A stretch of 64,000 nt of DNA, taken from Asterias amurensis. Lineage: Eukaryota > Echinodermata > Asteroidea > Forcipulatida > Asteriidae. Positions within the stretch are counted from its first letter, which is position 1. Every line of letters starts with the position of its first letter. The notes beneath the pieces are model-generated. The model saw only the letters and a list, made by a program, of their open reading frames with translations. It did not search any database and was not told the DNA's origin. This document shows positions 22,580 to 34,327 of this stretch, one piece after another. The stretch lies in assembly GCF_032118995.1 (NCBI RefSeq), contig NC_092662.1:7192001-7256000 (forward strand), written 5' to 3'. The position numbers were made by a program, and so were the translations under genes.

Positions 22580-25500
22580 TCAACACCCACCTGCCGTGCC
22601 TAGAATCTGAGATCGATAGTCGTCAATGGGGTAGAATGTAGCCAGAAGAGGTTTGCCATCAAACTGCCGACCAACTAGTCCTCTCTGGGCATTCTCACAA
22701 TCCAATGCATCTTCAAATTCAACAAAGGCCTGAATAAAAAGACAAATTTTTATAATCCATTATTACATCATACAGTATGTACATATGCATTTGCAAGTTT
22801 ATTTGTTTAATTAAGATGATAGAGGGACGGGCTCATACCATCCTAAGACACATTAGATAAATGAAAGGGTGTGGGGCTCATACCATCCAAAGACGCATTA
22901 GATAAGATGAAAGGGTGTGGGGCTCATACCATCCAAAGATGCATTAGATAAGATGAAAGGGGGAGAGGCTCATACCATCCTAAGATGCATTAGATAAGAT
23001 GAAAGGGTGAGTGGCTCATACATGTACCATCCTAAGATGCATTAGATAAGATGAAAGGGTGAGTGGCTCATACCATCCTAAGATGCATTAGATAAGATGA
23101 AAGGGTGAGTGGCTCATACCATCCTAAGACGCATTAGATAAGATGAAAGGGTGTGGGGCTCATACCATCCTAAGACGCATTAGATAAGATGAAAGGGTGT
23201 GGGGCTCATACCACCCTAAGATGCATTAGATATGATGAAAGGGTGTGGGGCTCATACCATCCAAAGACGCATTAGATAAGATGAAAGGGTGTGGGGCTCA
23301 TACCATCCAAAGATGCATTAGATAAGATGAAAGGGTGAGTGGCTCATACCATCCTAAGATGCATTAGATGAGATGAAAGGGTGTGGGGCTCATACCATCC
23401 AAAGACGCATTAGATAAGATGAAAGCGGGAGGGTCTCATAACATCCAAAGACGCATTACATGTAGATAAGATGAAAGGGGGAGGGGCTCATACCATCCAA
23501 AGACGCATTAGATAAGGGGTGGAGGGTGGCTCAAGTATAAGGGGGGCGGGGGTTCTCCAAAGATGCATCCAGAGATGAAAGGGGGGTGGGGCTAAGGCCG
23601 TCTGAAGATCCAACAGACCAACTTGACATAACAACAGGCACAGGATTGAAATCTGTACTTAATTTCTAAACAAGTTGACACAAGCATCCAAGTAAAATTG
23701 GCTACTAAACAATGCATGCAAGTATTTGCAAATGAAATTGGAAATACAATCCCCCAAGCAAAATAATGTTAATTGGATGGGAGTTTAATTCAGCAGGATA
23801 TTTTGCAATGTTACCTTATTTTTGTTCTCTTCTTCTTTGGGCAATACAATCTTCCGAACTATTCCAAACTTCTCACATTCTTCTCGCAAGTCATCAATAA
23901 TATCTGCAGATGAAATGGTACATGAAGTTCATAATCAAGCCTTTCTGTGTACCTTTCAGTGTATACTATTCCAAAAAGGAAACACATAGTGAATGACGTT
24001 CAGTAGGATAGTCACTGGTATGACCCTCATGTGTGTTGATTGCTGGCCTGTTCTTGCTGTGCAATCTATGCTTACTCTCTGCAGCTCTATCAACATAGTC
24101 TTTAAGCTCAATTTTGGAAATTCCGCAATCACCCGAATACTGCTAGTAAGCAGAACAAAAAAAGAAAAAAACATTAAAAATTGTTACAAACATTATCACC
24201 ACTTTGGTGGCACAAATTTGCCAATTTTCAACAAAACACTTTGAAGACAATTTATGAAGATATTGAGTGCTTTTTGTTTGAGTAGCACAGTTTATTTATC
24301 AAAGATATGGGTAAGTTGATAGCACTGTTATCATTAAATAATATAAACAAATTAACAGAGAAGGTCCGCCTGTCTTGTGCCAACCAGTGGATACAAGAAA
24401 AGAAAGTATCTAAGCACACAACCTTGCTAAGCAAAGAAATATATTGCTTGATATCATAGTGCAGCTAACAGTAAGCACTAAAAGGCATGCTAACCTTCCT
24501 GTGCATACTGCACCAAAACGAATGACTCAACATTGAAATCCACAGTGAACGTGCAAGGTTGCCATCTAATTTTCTTGCTAAGTTGTTACACCTTAACAAA
24601 TTTTGTAGTACAGTAGGCAAAGAAAATGTGCTTACCATTAAGCAGATCTATAGAATTGAGCCCAGGCCAAAATGGCCTTGATTTTTATAGTTGTGAAAGC
24701 TGCTGAGCAAAACGCATATTTGGCTTAAATAGCTGTTTATGAAAATGAGCTTAACGACACTGGACACCTTTGGGAATTGTCAAAGACCAGTCTTCTCACT
24801 TGGTGTATCTAAACATATGTATAAAATAACAAACCTGTGAAAGTTTGAACTCAATAGGTCGTCAAAATTGCGAGAAAATGGAAGAAAAAAAACACTCGTT
24901 TCACAAAGTTGTGTGCTTTCAGATTGAAATCAAATCAAAAATTTACTGAGAAACTACTTCTGTCTCAAAAACTACTTTACTTCAGAGGGAGCCTTTTCTC
25001 ACAATGTTTTATACTATCAATAGCTCTCCATTGCTCGTTACCAAGTAAGTTTTTATGCTAACAATTATTTTGTAGTATTTACCGATAGCGAGAATAGCGG
25101 ATTTATTTTAAACACATGTCATGACACGGCGAAATGTGGGGAAACAAGGGTGGGTTTTCCCGTTATTTTCTCCCGACTCCGATGACCGATTGAGCCTAAA
25201 TTTTCACAGGTTTGTTATTTTATATATAAGTTGTGGTACACGAAATGTGGGCCTTGGACAATACTGTTTACCGAAAGTGTCCAATGGCTTGAAGTCACAA
25301 GCAATATACATTTAAGAGCTAATAATTGTTTCTCATAAATTATAAAGATTTGGGTTAAATATAGTATTTGATTACCTGTATAGTCACCAGTTGTACCACC
25401 TTTCTCTTGGTCATTTGTCACATTGTCTAGTTGTAGAATGCGTGTAGGCAAGAGTAATAAATCCTTGTAGCTTGGCTTCAGTTTATGAGTGAAGAAGGAA

Positions 25501-28500
25501 TGTTGGAGACAGGCTGATGCAGTAGGTCGATCCTCAAATGTACACTGAAGCATCCTATGATAAGATCAAAAACCATGAAGTGTTCAATTATAGTAACAAA
25601 ACTTGGGACCTCTTTCAAAGAGCTGCTTCGGAGCTCAAAATGTTGCTGCACAAAATTTTCTGAAACATTGCTTCTCAAAATAATGCTTCACAAAATGTTC
25701 TGTAACATTGCTTCACATATTGCTTCACATAACTGACATTTGTGCTCAGGATTTGGGGCTTACAGAAGGGTACTCGTTTTTTCACATTGGAAAAATGGAC
25801 CCCCACACAATTTTTCATTCTTCAACGTGGCCCCCACAGAGGAACTCTTTAGAAAAGGGAACATTAACATTGCAACTGAAGCTAACAACCCAAGTCATAG
25901 CCATTTGACACGACTCCAATACTCACTGAATAAGAAGATCACGCAGGTCAGTCACGATGTCATTGATCTTAGGAATGTGATTGTCAATTGGTCGTTGGTT
26001 TATAATAGCTTCTATCAGTGGCTCACACTCACATTTAAGCGTCTCACAGTCTTTCTGCTGAGTACAAGGTATAATATTGGTTAGTTGAAAAGCGGATATT
26101 TTCTTAAACTCTTTCATGCGCCGACAGGTCACTAGTGACCATTTGTGTAGCGGTATGTGTACGTAGTTACATAGTGGCAGTTGACTGCAGTGTTAAGGTG
26201 CTATTGTGGCCTGTTTTTGGGTGGGTTGCCATTTGTTAAAAAAAACCACATTATCAGATAATCACTAAAAATGAGCAGTGCATGAAAGGAATAAAGTTAA
26301 GCCTTTCCGATGGTCTATGCTTCCTTGATATTCAACTTTCACAACTCCCCCCTTATTTTAGTTTCTCCATCACATTGATATGTAACACAGTGCATACTAC
26401 AGTAAAAAAAAACACTTGACACAGAAACAAACAAAAACTAAAAATTCAGGAGGACTCAGCTACCAGAAATTGAGTCCGATGTTCTTAACCACTTGGACAA
26501 GACATGCCAGAAAAGACAAAGCCAAACGTCAAATAATACTAAGTAAAACCAAACTGATACTGTTCTTTATTCCTAAATGCAATCTGCAGAGAGTTGTTCT
26601 AGGAATAGGTTCTTAGGCTGGTAACCTGTTTAAAAAGTGGTGTACTCAGTAAATGTGTTCTTACCCGGCATTGCTGGCAACCACCCGGCACAACATCACC
26701 TTGCTCATACAGCTTGATACCGGTGAAGGCTCCTGCAACAATACACCCCACACTCCAAATATCTACAGCCGAGGTACAGGATTGGGGCTTATCACTGAGT
26801 TTACGCCCCCTTGGTGCATTGCTGTGCTGTAAGATAAAGGCATTCCATGTCTTGGCTTCAGGAGACTGGTAGCAGAAACTCTGAATCTGGCTGAAGTCCT
26901 GCACGAGAAAGTATAATATTGTTATCAGAGACTACTACCTTCTTGAGTTACAGTTACTTTATGATGCCACAGTCGTTCATCTGTCAGTACAATGAGGGCG
27001 ATATTGTCAATACTTTGTCATTTTGGCACATCTAGAAAAGAGTGGGCAAATGCAGATTGGATACTTTGTGTCACTACATGTAGATGACAGCAGATATACC
27101 AAGCAAAATATCATTTTTTTTAACCATGTTCTGTGCATGTGCACATTTCCAAGAATTAATGATGTTACTTTCAGTCAGTTGCTATGTCAAAAGTTTCCCA
27201 TTATTTAAGGTTGCAATCTGCCTCGAAAGCCAGTGTCAAGTTGTGTGGTAAATCAATTGACAAGCTTTACAGAACTTTTTATTTTCATCCCTCAGTGTGA
27301 ACAATCATTTACATTTCTTTTTTTACTAGAAAATGATAAAACCCTATAAACCAGTCTCAAAGTTTGCCACTTGGATCTTTGACCATTCGACTCTTTGACA
27401 CTTGAAACAACACAACTATGTAATAATAGACTATGTGTCCATTGTTTACATTTAAACTTTCCACTATTGAAACCTGCCTGGCTGTATTCAGGCAATTTTA
27501 GTTTGCAAACTATTTGTAAAGAAGAGGTGTCAAAGGTCACACAATTCAAAGGCAACTGACCCATTATGTTAACGGTGACATTTTCGCAACATTGTTTTAC
27601 TAATTTCTCAAATACTACAGCACCTTGGCAAGTAATATTTAAAAGGGAAGCCTCCTAATATCACTATCTTCAAACTGTGAAAGTTAAATATAAATCTGTG
27701 GACATTGTGTTTTGTGTTACAAAAAGTATTCCATAGTTTAAGAGAGGTACCCTTGACCTTTTAAAACACCCACCTCCCCTTCAGAGACAAATAACAAGGA
27801 ATGAAAACTCGTGAGATGAATTCACCTGATGGCCTTCTTGGAAGCTGTGTCCGAAGTCAATAACTTTCCAGCAGCCCTCTTGGGCACACCACATAACATT
27901 AGCTGGTTTGAGATCAGCATGGACCCATCCTCTAGCGTGGACATGCTGTAAGCATTTCATGATGTCTTCTAAAAGCCTCTGTACTAGATAGAGAGACAGG
28001 TAGTTGGGGTTAGTCGTCTCTACAACTGCCGCATTCTTTAGGTGGAGTTCTTTCAGGTTGAATTCTAGGAGTTCAAACAGAAGACAGGGATGGCCTTTGT
28101 GGGTGAAACTTCCAAGAACAGATGCTGAAATGGAAAACATACAATATTTTTTAATTAAGTAATTATCTAAAAATTTCAAATGTTTTGTTTTTCCCTAAGA
28201 GAAACTGCCTGACACTTGTCCCACTAGGAAGGAAGGCACTATAAATAAATACAAGTACTTATCTTGAGGATAGAACCGTGTGTATAAATCTCTTATGAGT
28301 GAGTGTTGGCTCTGAAAAGAGCCAGTTTGGTCTCAACATTTCTAACTCTGCTCATCTTCAGCAGAATGATCCCACTATTTTGTTAGTAAATGAAAAACAG
28401 GCAAACAAGTTATCTGCAATATAAATCAACCAGCTCCTTTCAAAAACATTTTCTAGAAACAAAAATGGGGTGCAATTCATCAAACATTTGTCTACCCACA

Positions 28501-29155
28501 GTCTGCCTGAGGGATTTGCAAATTTTACCTGCCAATACTAGGTGGCCTCATGATGGGGTCAACAATTTGAAGGTTAACTCAAAACATTTATATGTTGGAA
28601 TATGAAGGTCATAATAGTGTTTGCATATAAGTGATCAGGTGATGGGTAAAGCAAACAATTGGGATGCATCACAGACAGGAATACAGACTTCTTTGGAGTT
28701 AAAACTAGCCCAGACTCCTCTGTCGCAATCAAACGAAGAAAGGGTGTCAAATCTAGGCTACATCAAAACATATATTTTTGCTTCCATACTTTTTATGTGC
28801 ATTTCTTGTGTTCACAAAAAAGTTATACAATTGAAATACTAAAACAATCTGGTATTTTAAGTGTTGTGACAATATTTTTAAATTTAAATTGTAAGAACAA
28901 ATTATTACCGATGTGCCTATTCATGTAAACAGCATCCAAGTTTCTGATCTCTTTTATAAATACCAGGCGATACTTCTCTTCTCTTCGGAAAGCCTTAATA
29001 GCTAGCTGTGCACCGCCCTCACTTGACACTGCATGGTAAACCTTAGCGCAGCGACCCATCCCACGACACCTGATAATTCTCCAGGATTGGCCCATAAACG
29101 AGAGAACAGCACCCTCGCTTAGATCAAGGAAAAGCTCTGGAGTGTGTTTTTCCAT
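22580..29155 (-). CDS. UHMK1: UHM kinase 1 (KIS), Ser/Thr kinase with C-terminal UHM/RRM domain
   Basis: Seven coding exons can be read with consistent phases: 29155-28909, 28124-27826, 26898-26665, 26057-25927, 25554-25376, 23903-23815 and 22729-22580. They encode about 442 residues (human about 419). The N-terminal kinase domain has a GMGRCAKV nucleotide loop, Lys54 in LAIK, Glu69, the catalytic loop HADLKPAN (Asp153), DFG at 172-174 and SPE in place of APE. The C-terminal U2AF homology motif (about 364-442) includes DDLREECEKFG and the GRQFDGK loop, the R-x-F signature by which UHM domains grip tryptophan peptides of splicing factors such as SF1 and SF3b. The kinase acts mainly in the nucleus; family members phosphorylate SF1, stathmin and p27. 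Exon 4 may begin three bases later (tandem CAGCAG acceptor). The final exon could be spliced onward at CAG|GTGGGT, but the in-frame stop gives a C-terminus of the expected length. Confidence 0.92.
22815..23530. repeat. 46-bp minisatellite in the last UHMK1 intron
   Basis: About fifteen units of GATGCATTAGATAAGATGAA followed by AGGGTGTGGGGCTCATACCATCC fill most of the 1.1-kb intron between the two UHM exons. Variants (AGACGC/AGATGC, GTGTGG/GAGTGG) occur in runs. Confidence 0.95.
24750..25088 (+). mobile_element. Family A MITE in UHMK1 intron 5
   Basis: It starts TTAACGACACTGGACACC and runs to TTTACCGATAG, where it joins a fragment of the family D MITE at about 25085-25300. Confidence 0.7.
25085..25300. 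mobile_element. Family D MITE fragment
   Basis: It shares ACACATGTCATGACA, TTTTCCCGTTATTTTCTC and TTTACCGAAAGTGT with the full copy at 29627-29997. Confidence 0.75.
28206..28372. repeat. Dispersed repeat, copy 1
   Basis: It shares CTGAAAAGAGC, TGGTCTC, ACTCTGCTC and TCTTCAG with 63595-63690 in the same order. It lies in UHMK1 intron 1. Class unknown. Confidence 0.5.
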
Positions 29156-29626
29156 GATAGATTATCACTTTCTCAATGTCAGGCAATCTTTCCAACAATC
29201 ACATGATGCTGAAACTTAAGTTGGTGTTCTCCAGTGTTGCTAGCTAGTTGACCAACACATTCCTCGATACTTATTATAAACAGAAGCACTATTTACAGCA
29301 GGTGTTTCTGCAAGAAGAAAAACAACAAGGTCAAGGGTGAACACCGCTTAATAAGGAAAAAAGAGCGCCAAGCTAATTCACTATTTGTACAGTAGGCCCT
29401 AAAGTTGTTCTATATTTAAGACAGATTGAAGAGCCCCACAAAAAGGCATGAAAGGTGTCAGAGAAACGTTTTTGCCAAATTGTGACCTGAGGGTTGTTGA
29501 CGTGATTGACATGTCCAACTTGATGTATTTTGGATGACACAGGACCTAAAAAATTTGTCCTATTTGCTGAGAGGTGTATCCCTGGACATTTTTCAAGACT
29601 GATGCTCGAACTCACCATATTTCTAT

Positions 29627-29997
29627 TAAAGCCATTGGACCCTTTCGGTACACAAACAATTTTTTTTTTACAGATTTACAAATAATTTACAGGGTTTACA
29701 GAAGGTAATGGTGAAAGACTTCTCTTGAAATATAAGTCCATGAAATGCTTTACTTTTTGAAAAAACGGTAAAACAATATAAATTCCCGTTAGTGAGAATT
29801 ACAGATTTGTTATGAACACATGTCATGACATGGTGAAACGCGTGAAAACAGGAGTTGGTTTTCCCGTTATTTTCTCCCGACTCCGATGTCCGATTGAGCC
29901 TAAATTTCCACAGGATTGTTATTTTATATAAGTTGTGATACACGAAGTGTGGTACTTGGACAATACTGTTTACCGAAAGTGTATAATGGCTTTAAAT
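29627..29997. mobile_element. Family D MITE (AAAGCCATTGGAC ends)
   Basis: An element of about 370 bp has imperfect inverted ends TTAAAGCCATTGGACCC/CTTTCGGTA and TACCGAAAGTG/ATGGCTTTAAA. It lies upstream of the UHMK1 start codon. Confidence 0.75.
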
Positions 29998-30197
29998 TGA
30001 ACAGAGAATTAAATAAACTCATAAACTCAAAGTAATAAAGTTCAAGAGTAAAAATAATTAATAGTAATTTTTCCTCTGTAAAAAATATCTGTTAAGCCAA
30101 ATTCATACTTCCTGCGAATGTGAATGCGATACGAATGTTGCCATCACAAATACGCAACAAATAATTTGCAGCAGTTCAACTTTGCTCAACTGAAATT

Positions 30198-30494
30198 TTT
30201 TGATATGACTTCAACATTGACAATGACATATTTTGATATGACCTCAACATTGACAATGACATATTTTGATATGAACTCAACATTGACAATGACATATTTT
30301 GATATGACCTCAACATTGACAATGACATATTTTGATATGACCTCAACATTGACAATGACATATTTTGATATGACCTCAACATTGACAATGACATATTTTG
30401 ATATGACCTCAACATTGACAATGACATATTTTGATATGACCTCAACATTGACAATGACATATTTTGATATGACCTCAACATTGACAATGACATA
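30198..30494. repeat. 33-bp minisatellite, 9 copies
   Basis: Nine 33-bp units begin TTTTGATATGACCTCAACA and end TTGACAATGACATA, with only two unit-specific changes. Because the period is a multiple of three, both strands are open (FDMTSTLTMTY on plus). There is no other sign of coding. Confidence 0.95.
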
Positions 30495-30662
30495 TTTTTG
30501 TACCTTGTTTTGTTGTAGAAATGCCTAATATACCAAACTTTTTGCATTTACAAGTGCAAATAACCAGTCAGTGGAGCCTTACGTGTTTCTTAAAGTTTTG
30601 GTCAAGGGAGAGGAAACTCTTTGCTTGGCCAATAAAACCACACAATTTTTATCTAGGGACTG

Positions 30663-30799
30663 GGATAACTTTCCGTATGGCGCCACCACCTTTTCACTCA
30701 TTTTTACAAAAAGGGATATCTCACCCATTGAGGTAAACTAGATACTATATTACTTCATATCGAATGAAAAAGTGGTGGCGCCATACGGAAACTTTTCCA
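30663..30799. mobile_element. Family C MITE (GGCGCCACCACTTTTTCA), copy 1
   Basis: A near-perfect palindrome of about 137 bp: GATAACTTTCCGTATGGCGC at one end and GCGCCATACGGAAACTTTTC at the other. Confidence 0.85.
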
Positions 30800-31039
30800 G
30801 GGACTGTTTACATCGCGCACAGAGAGGTTAAAGATTTGCCACGATTTTAGGGACACCTCGAAAGTCTCCTATGAGAGTTTATGATGTTTCACAGACACAG
30901 AAAATTACATTGGGCGGGCGGACGTACCTTCTACACAACTGCATGATTGAAAGTCAATTCACTACAAAAAAGTACAATCACTAAGCGCCAGTTTAAAATA
31001 AGAAACAACTTTACACCATATCCACAGATTCAACTTACC

Positions 31040-31310
31040 TTTATCATCAGGAATTCTTCAACAATGTTTTATATGGGTTTGCTTAGCTTCTTTAAAATTA
31101 GTTTACAAACGGCAACAATTTCGAGCTTCGTACACAGCTGAATTTTGATTGCGCCAGACTAATGATCACGTTTTGCCCTACAGAGGGCGCTGTAACAAGT
31201 TATGAAAAACTTCCAAAAAATTACAGAGGTCATCCGCGTCCCCGCACATCACGTCGTCGTGAATTGAAAACATTCTGAGCTGAATTCGACTTAAATTGTA
31301 AGAGATAGTT
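31040..31310. promoter_or_regulatory. Probable bidirectional promoter of UHMK1 and ISCA1
   Basis: On the minus strand a perfect donor (AG|GTAAGT) at 31039/31038 could end a non-coding first exon of UHMK1. On the plus strand GAG|GTAAGT at 31317/31318 could end a non-coding first exon of ISCA1. The ISCA1 start codon lies 50 bp after a good acceptor (TATCCAG at about 34276), so a leader exon is needed. Between the two donors is CTACAGAGGGCGCTG near 31180, which resembles a CTCF core. Splice sites are read directly; promoter function is inferred. Confidence 0.45.
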
Positions 31311-31979
31311 TTACGAGGTAAGTATTGAATCATAAGTAGTTTGAAATAGAGGAATTATAACCACTTTCAGCATAAATCAAGCTTACTGTGAGTGAGTGTT
31401 TACATGAATGGCTACAAACAAATACAATTGGTTCATGTGTTCTGTGTTGTGTTGGTAATTTTAACCATTGATTGAAATTACTGGTGTTACATCACCAGCA
31501 GTAGTTGAAACATCACAGTCACATTACATTGCATACATGACACGACCGCATTTCGTCTTATGAAAAAGTTAGTTATGCTCAGAGTGTCACGTGCGTGTTT
31601 ACTTTTTGTTTTTTATCCTTAAAGTTAACTTTCATTCATGACTTTTGTCCACTTACTTAACATGTTAACCTGCTTAATTTGTCTGAAGAGTGAAGTGAAT
31701 CATTTATTAATATTAGTAAAAACAAAAATAGTAACATGATGAGTAAGGTCTACCATGGAGGTTTCTTCCTCTATTCTATGGGTCTACTCTCTCTTCTAAA
31801 AAGGAGAGACCAAGTGACTGGGGCGCTGTACTCCTTTTTTCAAAATGTTGTCATGGGTCGAGCCAATAGCTTAGTGATAATGACAATATTTTGAAAAAAG
31901 GTGAACAGGACAGTGCCTCATAGTTGTTGGGAAATGAGTTGAATTTGGTGCAGTAACTTTTATAGGGTACGGTCTACTT

Positions 31980-32170
31980 CGGCACCTTGCAAACTCTGCA
32001 CCTACAACTGTACAAACTCAACACCTACAACATGTACAACCTCGGCACCTTGCAAACTCGGCACCCACAAACTCGGCACCTTACAAACTTGACACCTACA
32101 CTACAACCTCGACACCTTGCAAACTTGGCACCCACAAACTCCACACATGTACGAATAGAACTCGGCACCC
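31980..32170. repeat. Degenerate 15-bp tandem repeat (CTCGGCACCTTGCAAA)
   Basis: About ten units of AACTCGGCACCTTGCA / AACTCGGCACCCAC with ACAACATG interruptions. Confidence 0.75.
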
Positions 32171-32249
32171 AGTTGCAAATGTTTGATTTTCACACTGCGT
32201 GGTACCTCATTTTTATGTTTAAGTTCAGCCCCCAGTGCCATAAAAAGCT

Positions 32250-32382
32250 TGGATAACTTTCCGCACGGCGCCACCACTTTTTCACTCATTTTTAGAAAAA
32301 GGGATATATCAATCAGGTAAATAAGTTCCTACATTATTTCATATCAAATGAAAAAGTGGTGGCGCCATACGGAAACTTTTCC
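32250..32382. mobile_element. Family C MITE, copy 2
   Basis: Inverted ends GGATAACTTTCCGCACGGCG and CGCCATACGGAAACTTTTCC. It is preceded at 31980-32165 by a degenerate CTCGGCACC(TTGCAAA) tandem run. Confidence 0.85.
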
Positions 32383-32698
32383 AAAAGCTTGATCCTGTTA
32401 TTAGTAATAACATCACAAAAATTATCGTAACGTTTACCAGAAAATAGAAGCGACGTTATACACAGGACGGAAAAAAGTAACACTGAAAGGATCGTGTGCA
32501 CCAAGTGATCTTTGATCATGTTTTGGAAAATGCTTGAAAACACCAATTATGATAATTTCTTTTCAGGCCCAGGAAGATATTTGCAGTCGTGTTTGTTGTG
32601 ATTTCATATTTTAATATTAATATTGGCTGGCCTCTCTTTGTCTGAACTGGTTTGGCTTGCAATGACAATGTGACTGAATGATGGAAGAAGTTCAACTA

Positions 32699-33840
32699 AA
32701 CTGCACCAATAAAGTATCTAAACACTTACAAATAGTCAGATTTATCGGAACCTGAATTAGTATGCCAAAGAATAATTATTCATTTCTATTCACCGTTAAT
32801 TTCTGCACATTTTGACACATCTTATATTACGCTACGATGTTGTTGGGTGGATTTATGGGCACTTGAGTGGCTTAAGGTCGAATTTCAAAAGTTGCAAAAG
32901 CCCCTATTCACCCCAATTCCAGAAGGGAACTCACACAAGCCTCACACACAGACAAAATCAAGACAAAAGACACAAACTCGTTTCGTTTACTTAACCATGA
33001 AATTTATGGCCGTATCTTTAACTCTAAAACTGCTGATATCCTGTCCTCAATACTTGGTGTGTCCTCCATCACTGTTAACGGCAATGAGTCGTCTTCTCAT
33101 ACTCCAAACGAGACATCTGATCTGTCCCTGGTCAATCCCCTGCCATTTTCTGATCAGGATGCGTCGCAATCCCTCGAGAGTGGTGTCAGGCTTGATGGAC
33201 TTGTTCACTTTCTTCTGCTGCAGAAGTCACACTCGGGCGGCCACTCCTTGGCAGGTTGTCCACATTTCCCTGAGCTTGGTAGCCATTCCACCATTTTACT
33301 GACCGTCGCTGGTGACGTTCCAACTTGATGAGCTGCAGCTTGAATCGACATATATCAAACCAACGATCCGTCCTCTTTCCTGTTTGGTCAGTTGAGCCAT
33401 CTTTCCTGTTATCTTGAAACACCTTTCCCTGTCTTACCATAATCAGGGATTCTGGTTCTTAACCCATTTTGTTATATGCCTCCCATCTTTGACCCCTTTG
33501 CTTGGTTACTGACAATTATTGCTGATGTTCATCGCAACCGATTTATCCAAAACGCGACAAACAAATCATTTATAAAGGGCGGGCAAAAGAAACGCTGATC
33601 TTACTCGTCACAATACAACGATTTAGCTTGAATAGGGGCTTTTGCAACTTTTGAAATTCGACCTTAAGCCACTCAAGTGTACATAAATCCACTAAACAAC
33701 ATCGTGGCGCAACACAAGATGTGTCAAAATGTGCAGAAATTAACGGTGAATAGAAATGAATAATTATTTTTTGGCATACTATTTCAGGTTCAGATATATC
33801 TGACCATTTGTAAGTGTTTAGATACTTTATTGGCGCAGTT
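32699..33840 (-). mobile_element. Internally deleted Tc1-type DNA transposon with long TIRs
   Basis: The element is 1,142 bp. Ends AACTGCACCAATAAAG and CTTTATTGGCGCAGTT are flanked by TA on both sides (32697-32698 and 33841-33842). The inverted repeats extend about 225 bp. The minus strand encodes an N-terminal helix-turn-helix region (about 33440-33186, with VKWWNGYQAQGNVDNLPRSG) and, in a shifted frame, the C-terminal end of a Tc1 transposase (finishing GGHTKY and a stop near 33050). The DDE catalytic core between them is absent, so this is a non-autonomous derivative with a fused, frame-shifted remnant. Confidence 0.85.
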
Positions 33841-34327
33841 TATTTTACTTTTGAGTATTAAAATTCTTTAAATTGATTTTGTAAGAGAATACAAGAAGAA
33901 GAATGAAGCATTTTAATAACTAGTTTTGATTAAATGTTGATTTGGGGTTGGTCAATATTTTTTTACTAGAGTGGGATTCGGTGAAATCACGCTACAGACC
34001 CATTGCACGCGCTTTGATTTTGTGGGTCAATACGTGCAGTTGAAGGATAATACACAAATACTATCCTTTTGTACATATTTTGACCCCTAAAAAGGAAGTG
34101 CGTGCAAGTGTGCTGCGTGTTGTACATTGGGTCTGTATTAAACATTTCTTTGTTGAACCCAAAATCATTTAAAATTTACCAGTCAGTTTCGCTTGTGGTT
34201 ATTATTTGATAATTAAAGATTAATATCAATTAAATTGAACTGGTTGTATGTTTTATTTCTGTTCCCAACTATCCAGGAAAATGTGTGGATTCAATCTGAC
34301 TTCTGCTGTTGTAACTTTCCATAATTT

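Noticed and set aside
22580-22600. A further UHMK1 exon spliced from CAG|GTGGGT
   Set aside because: The in-frame stop directly after gives a C-terminus of normal UHM length, and no candidate final exon was found downstream.
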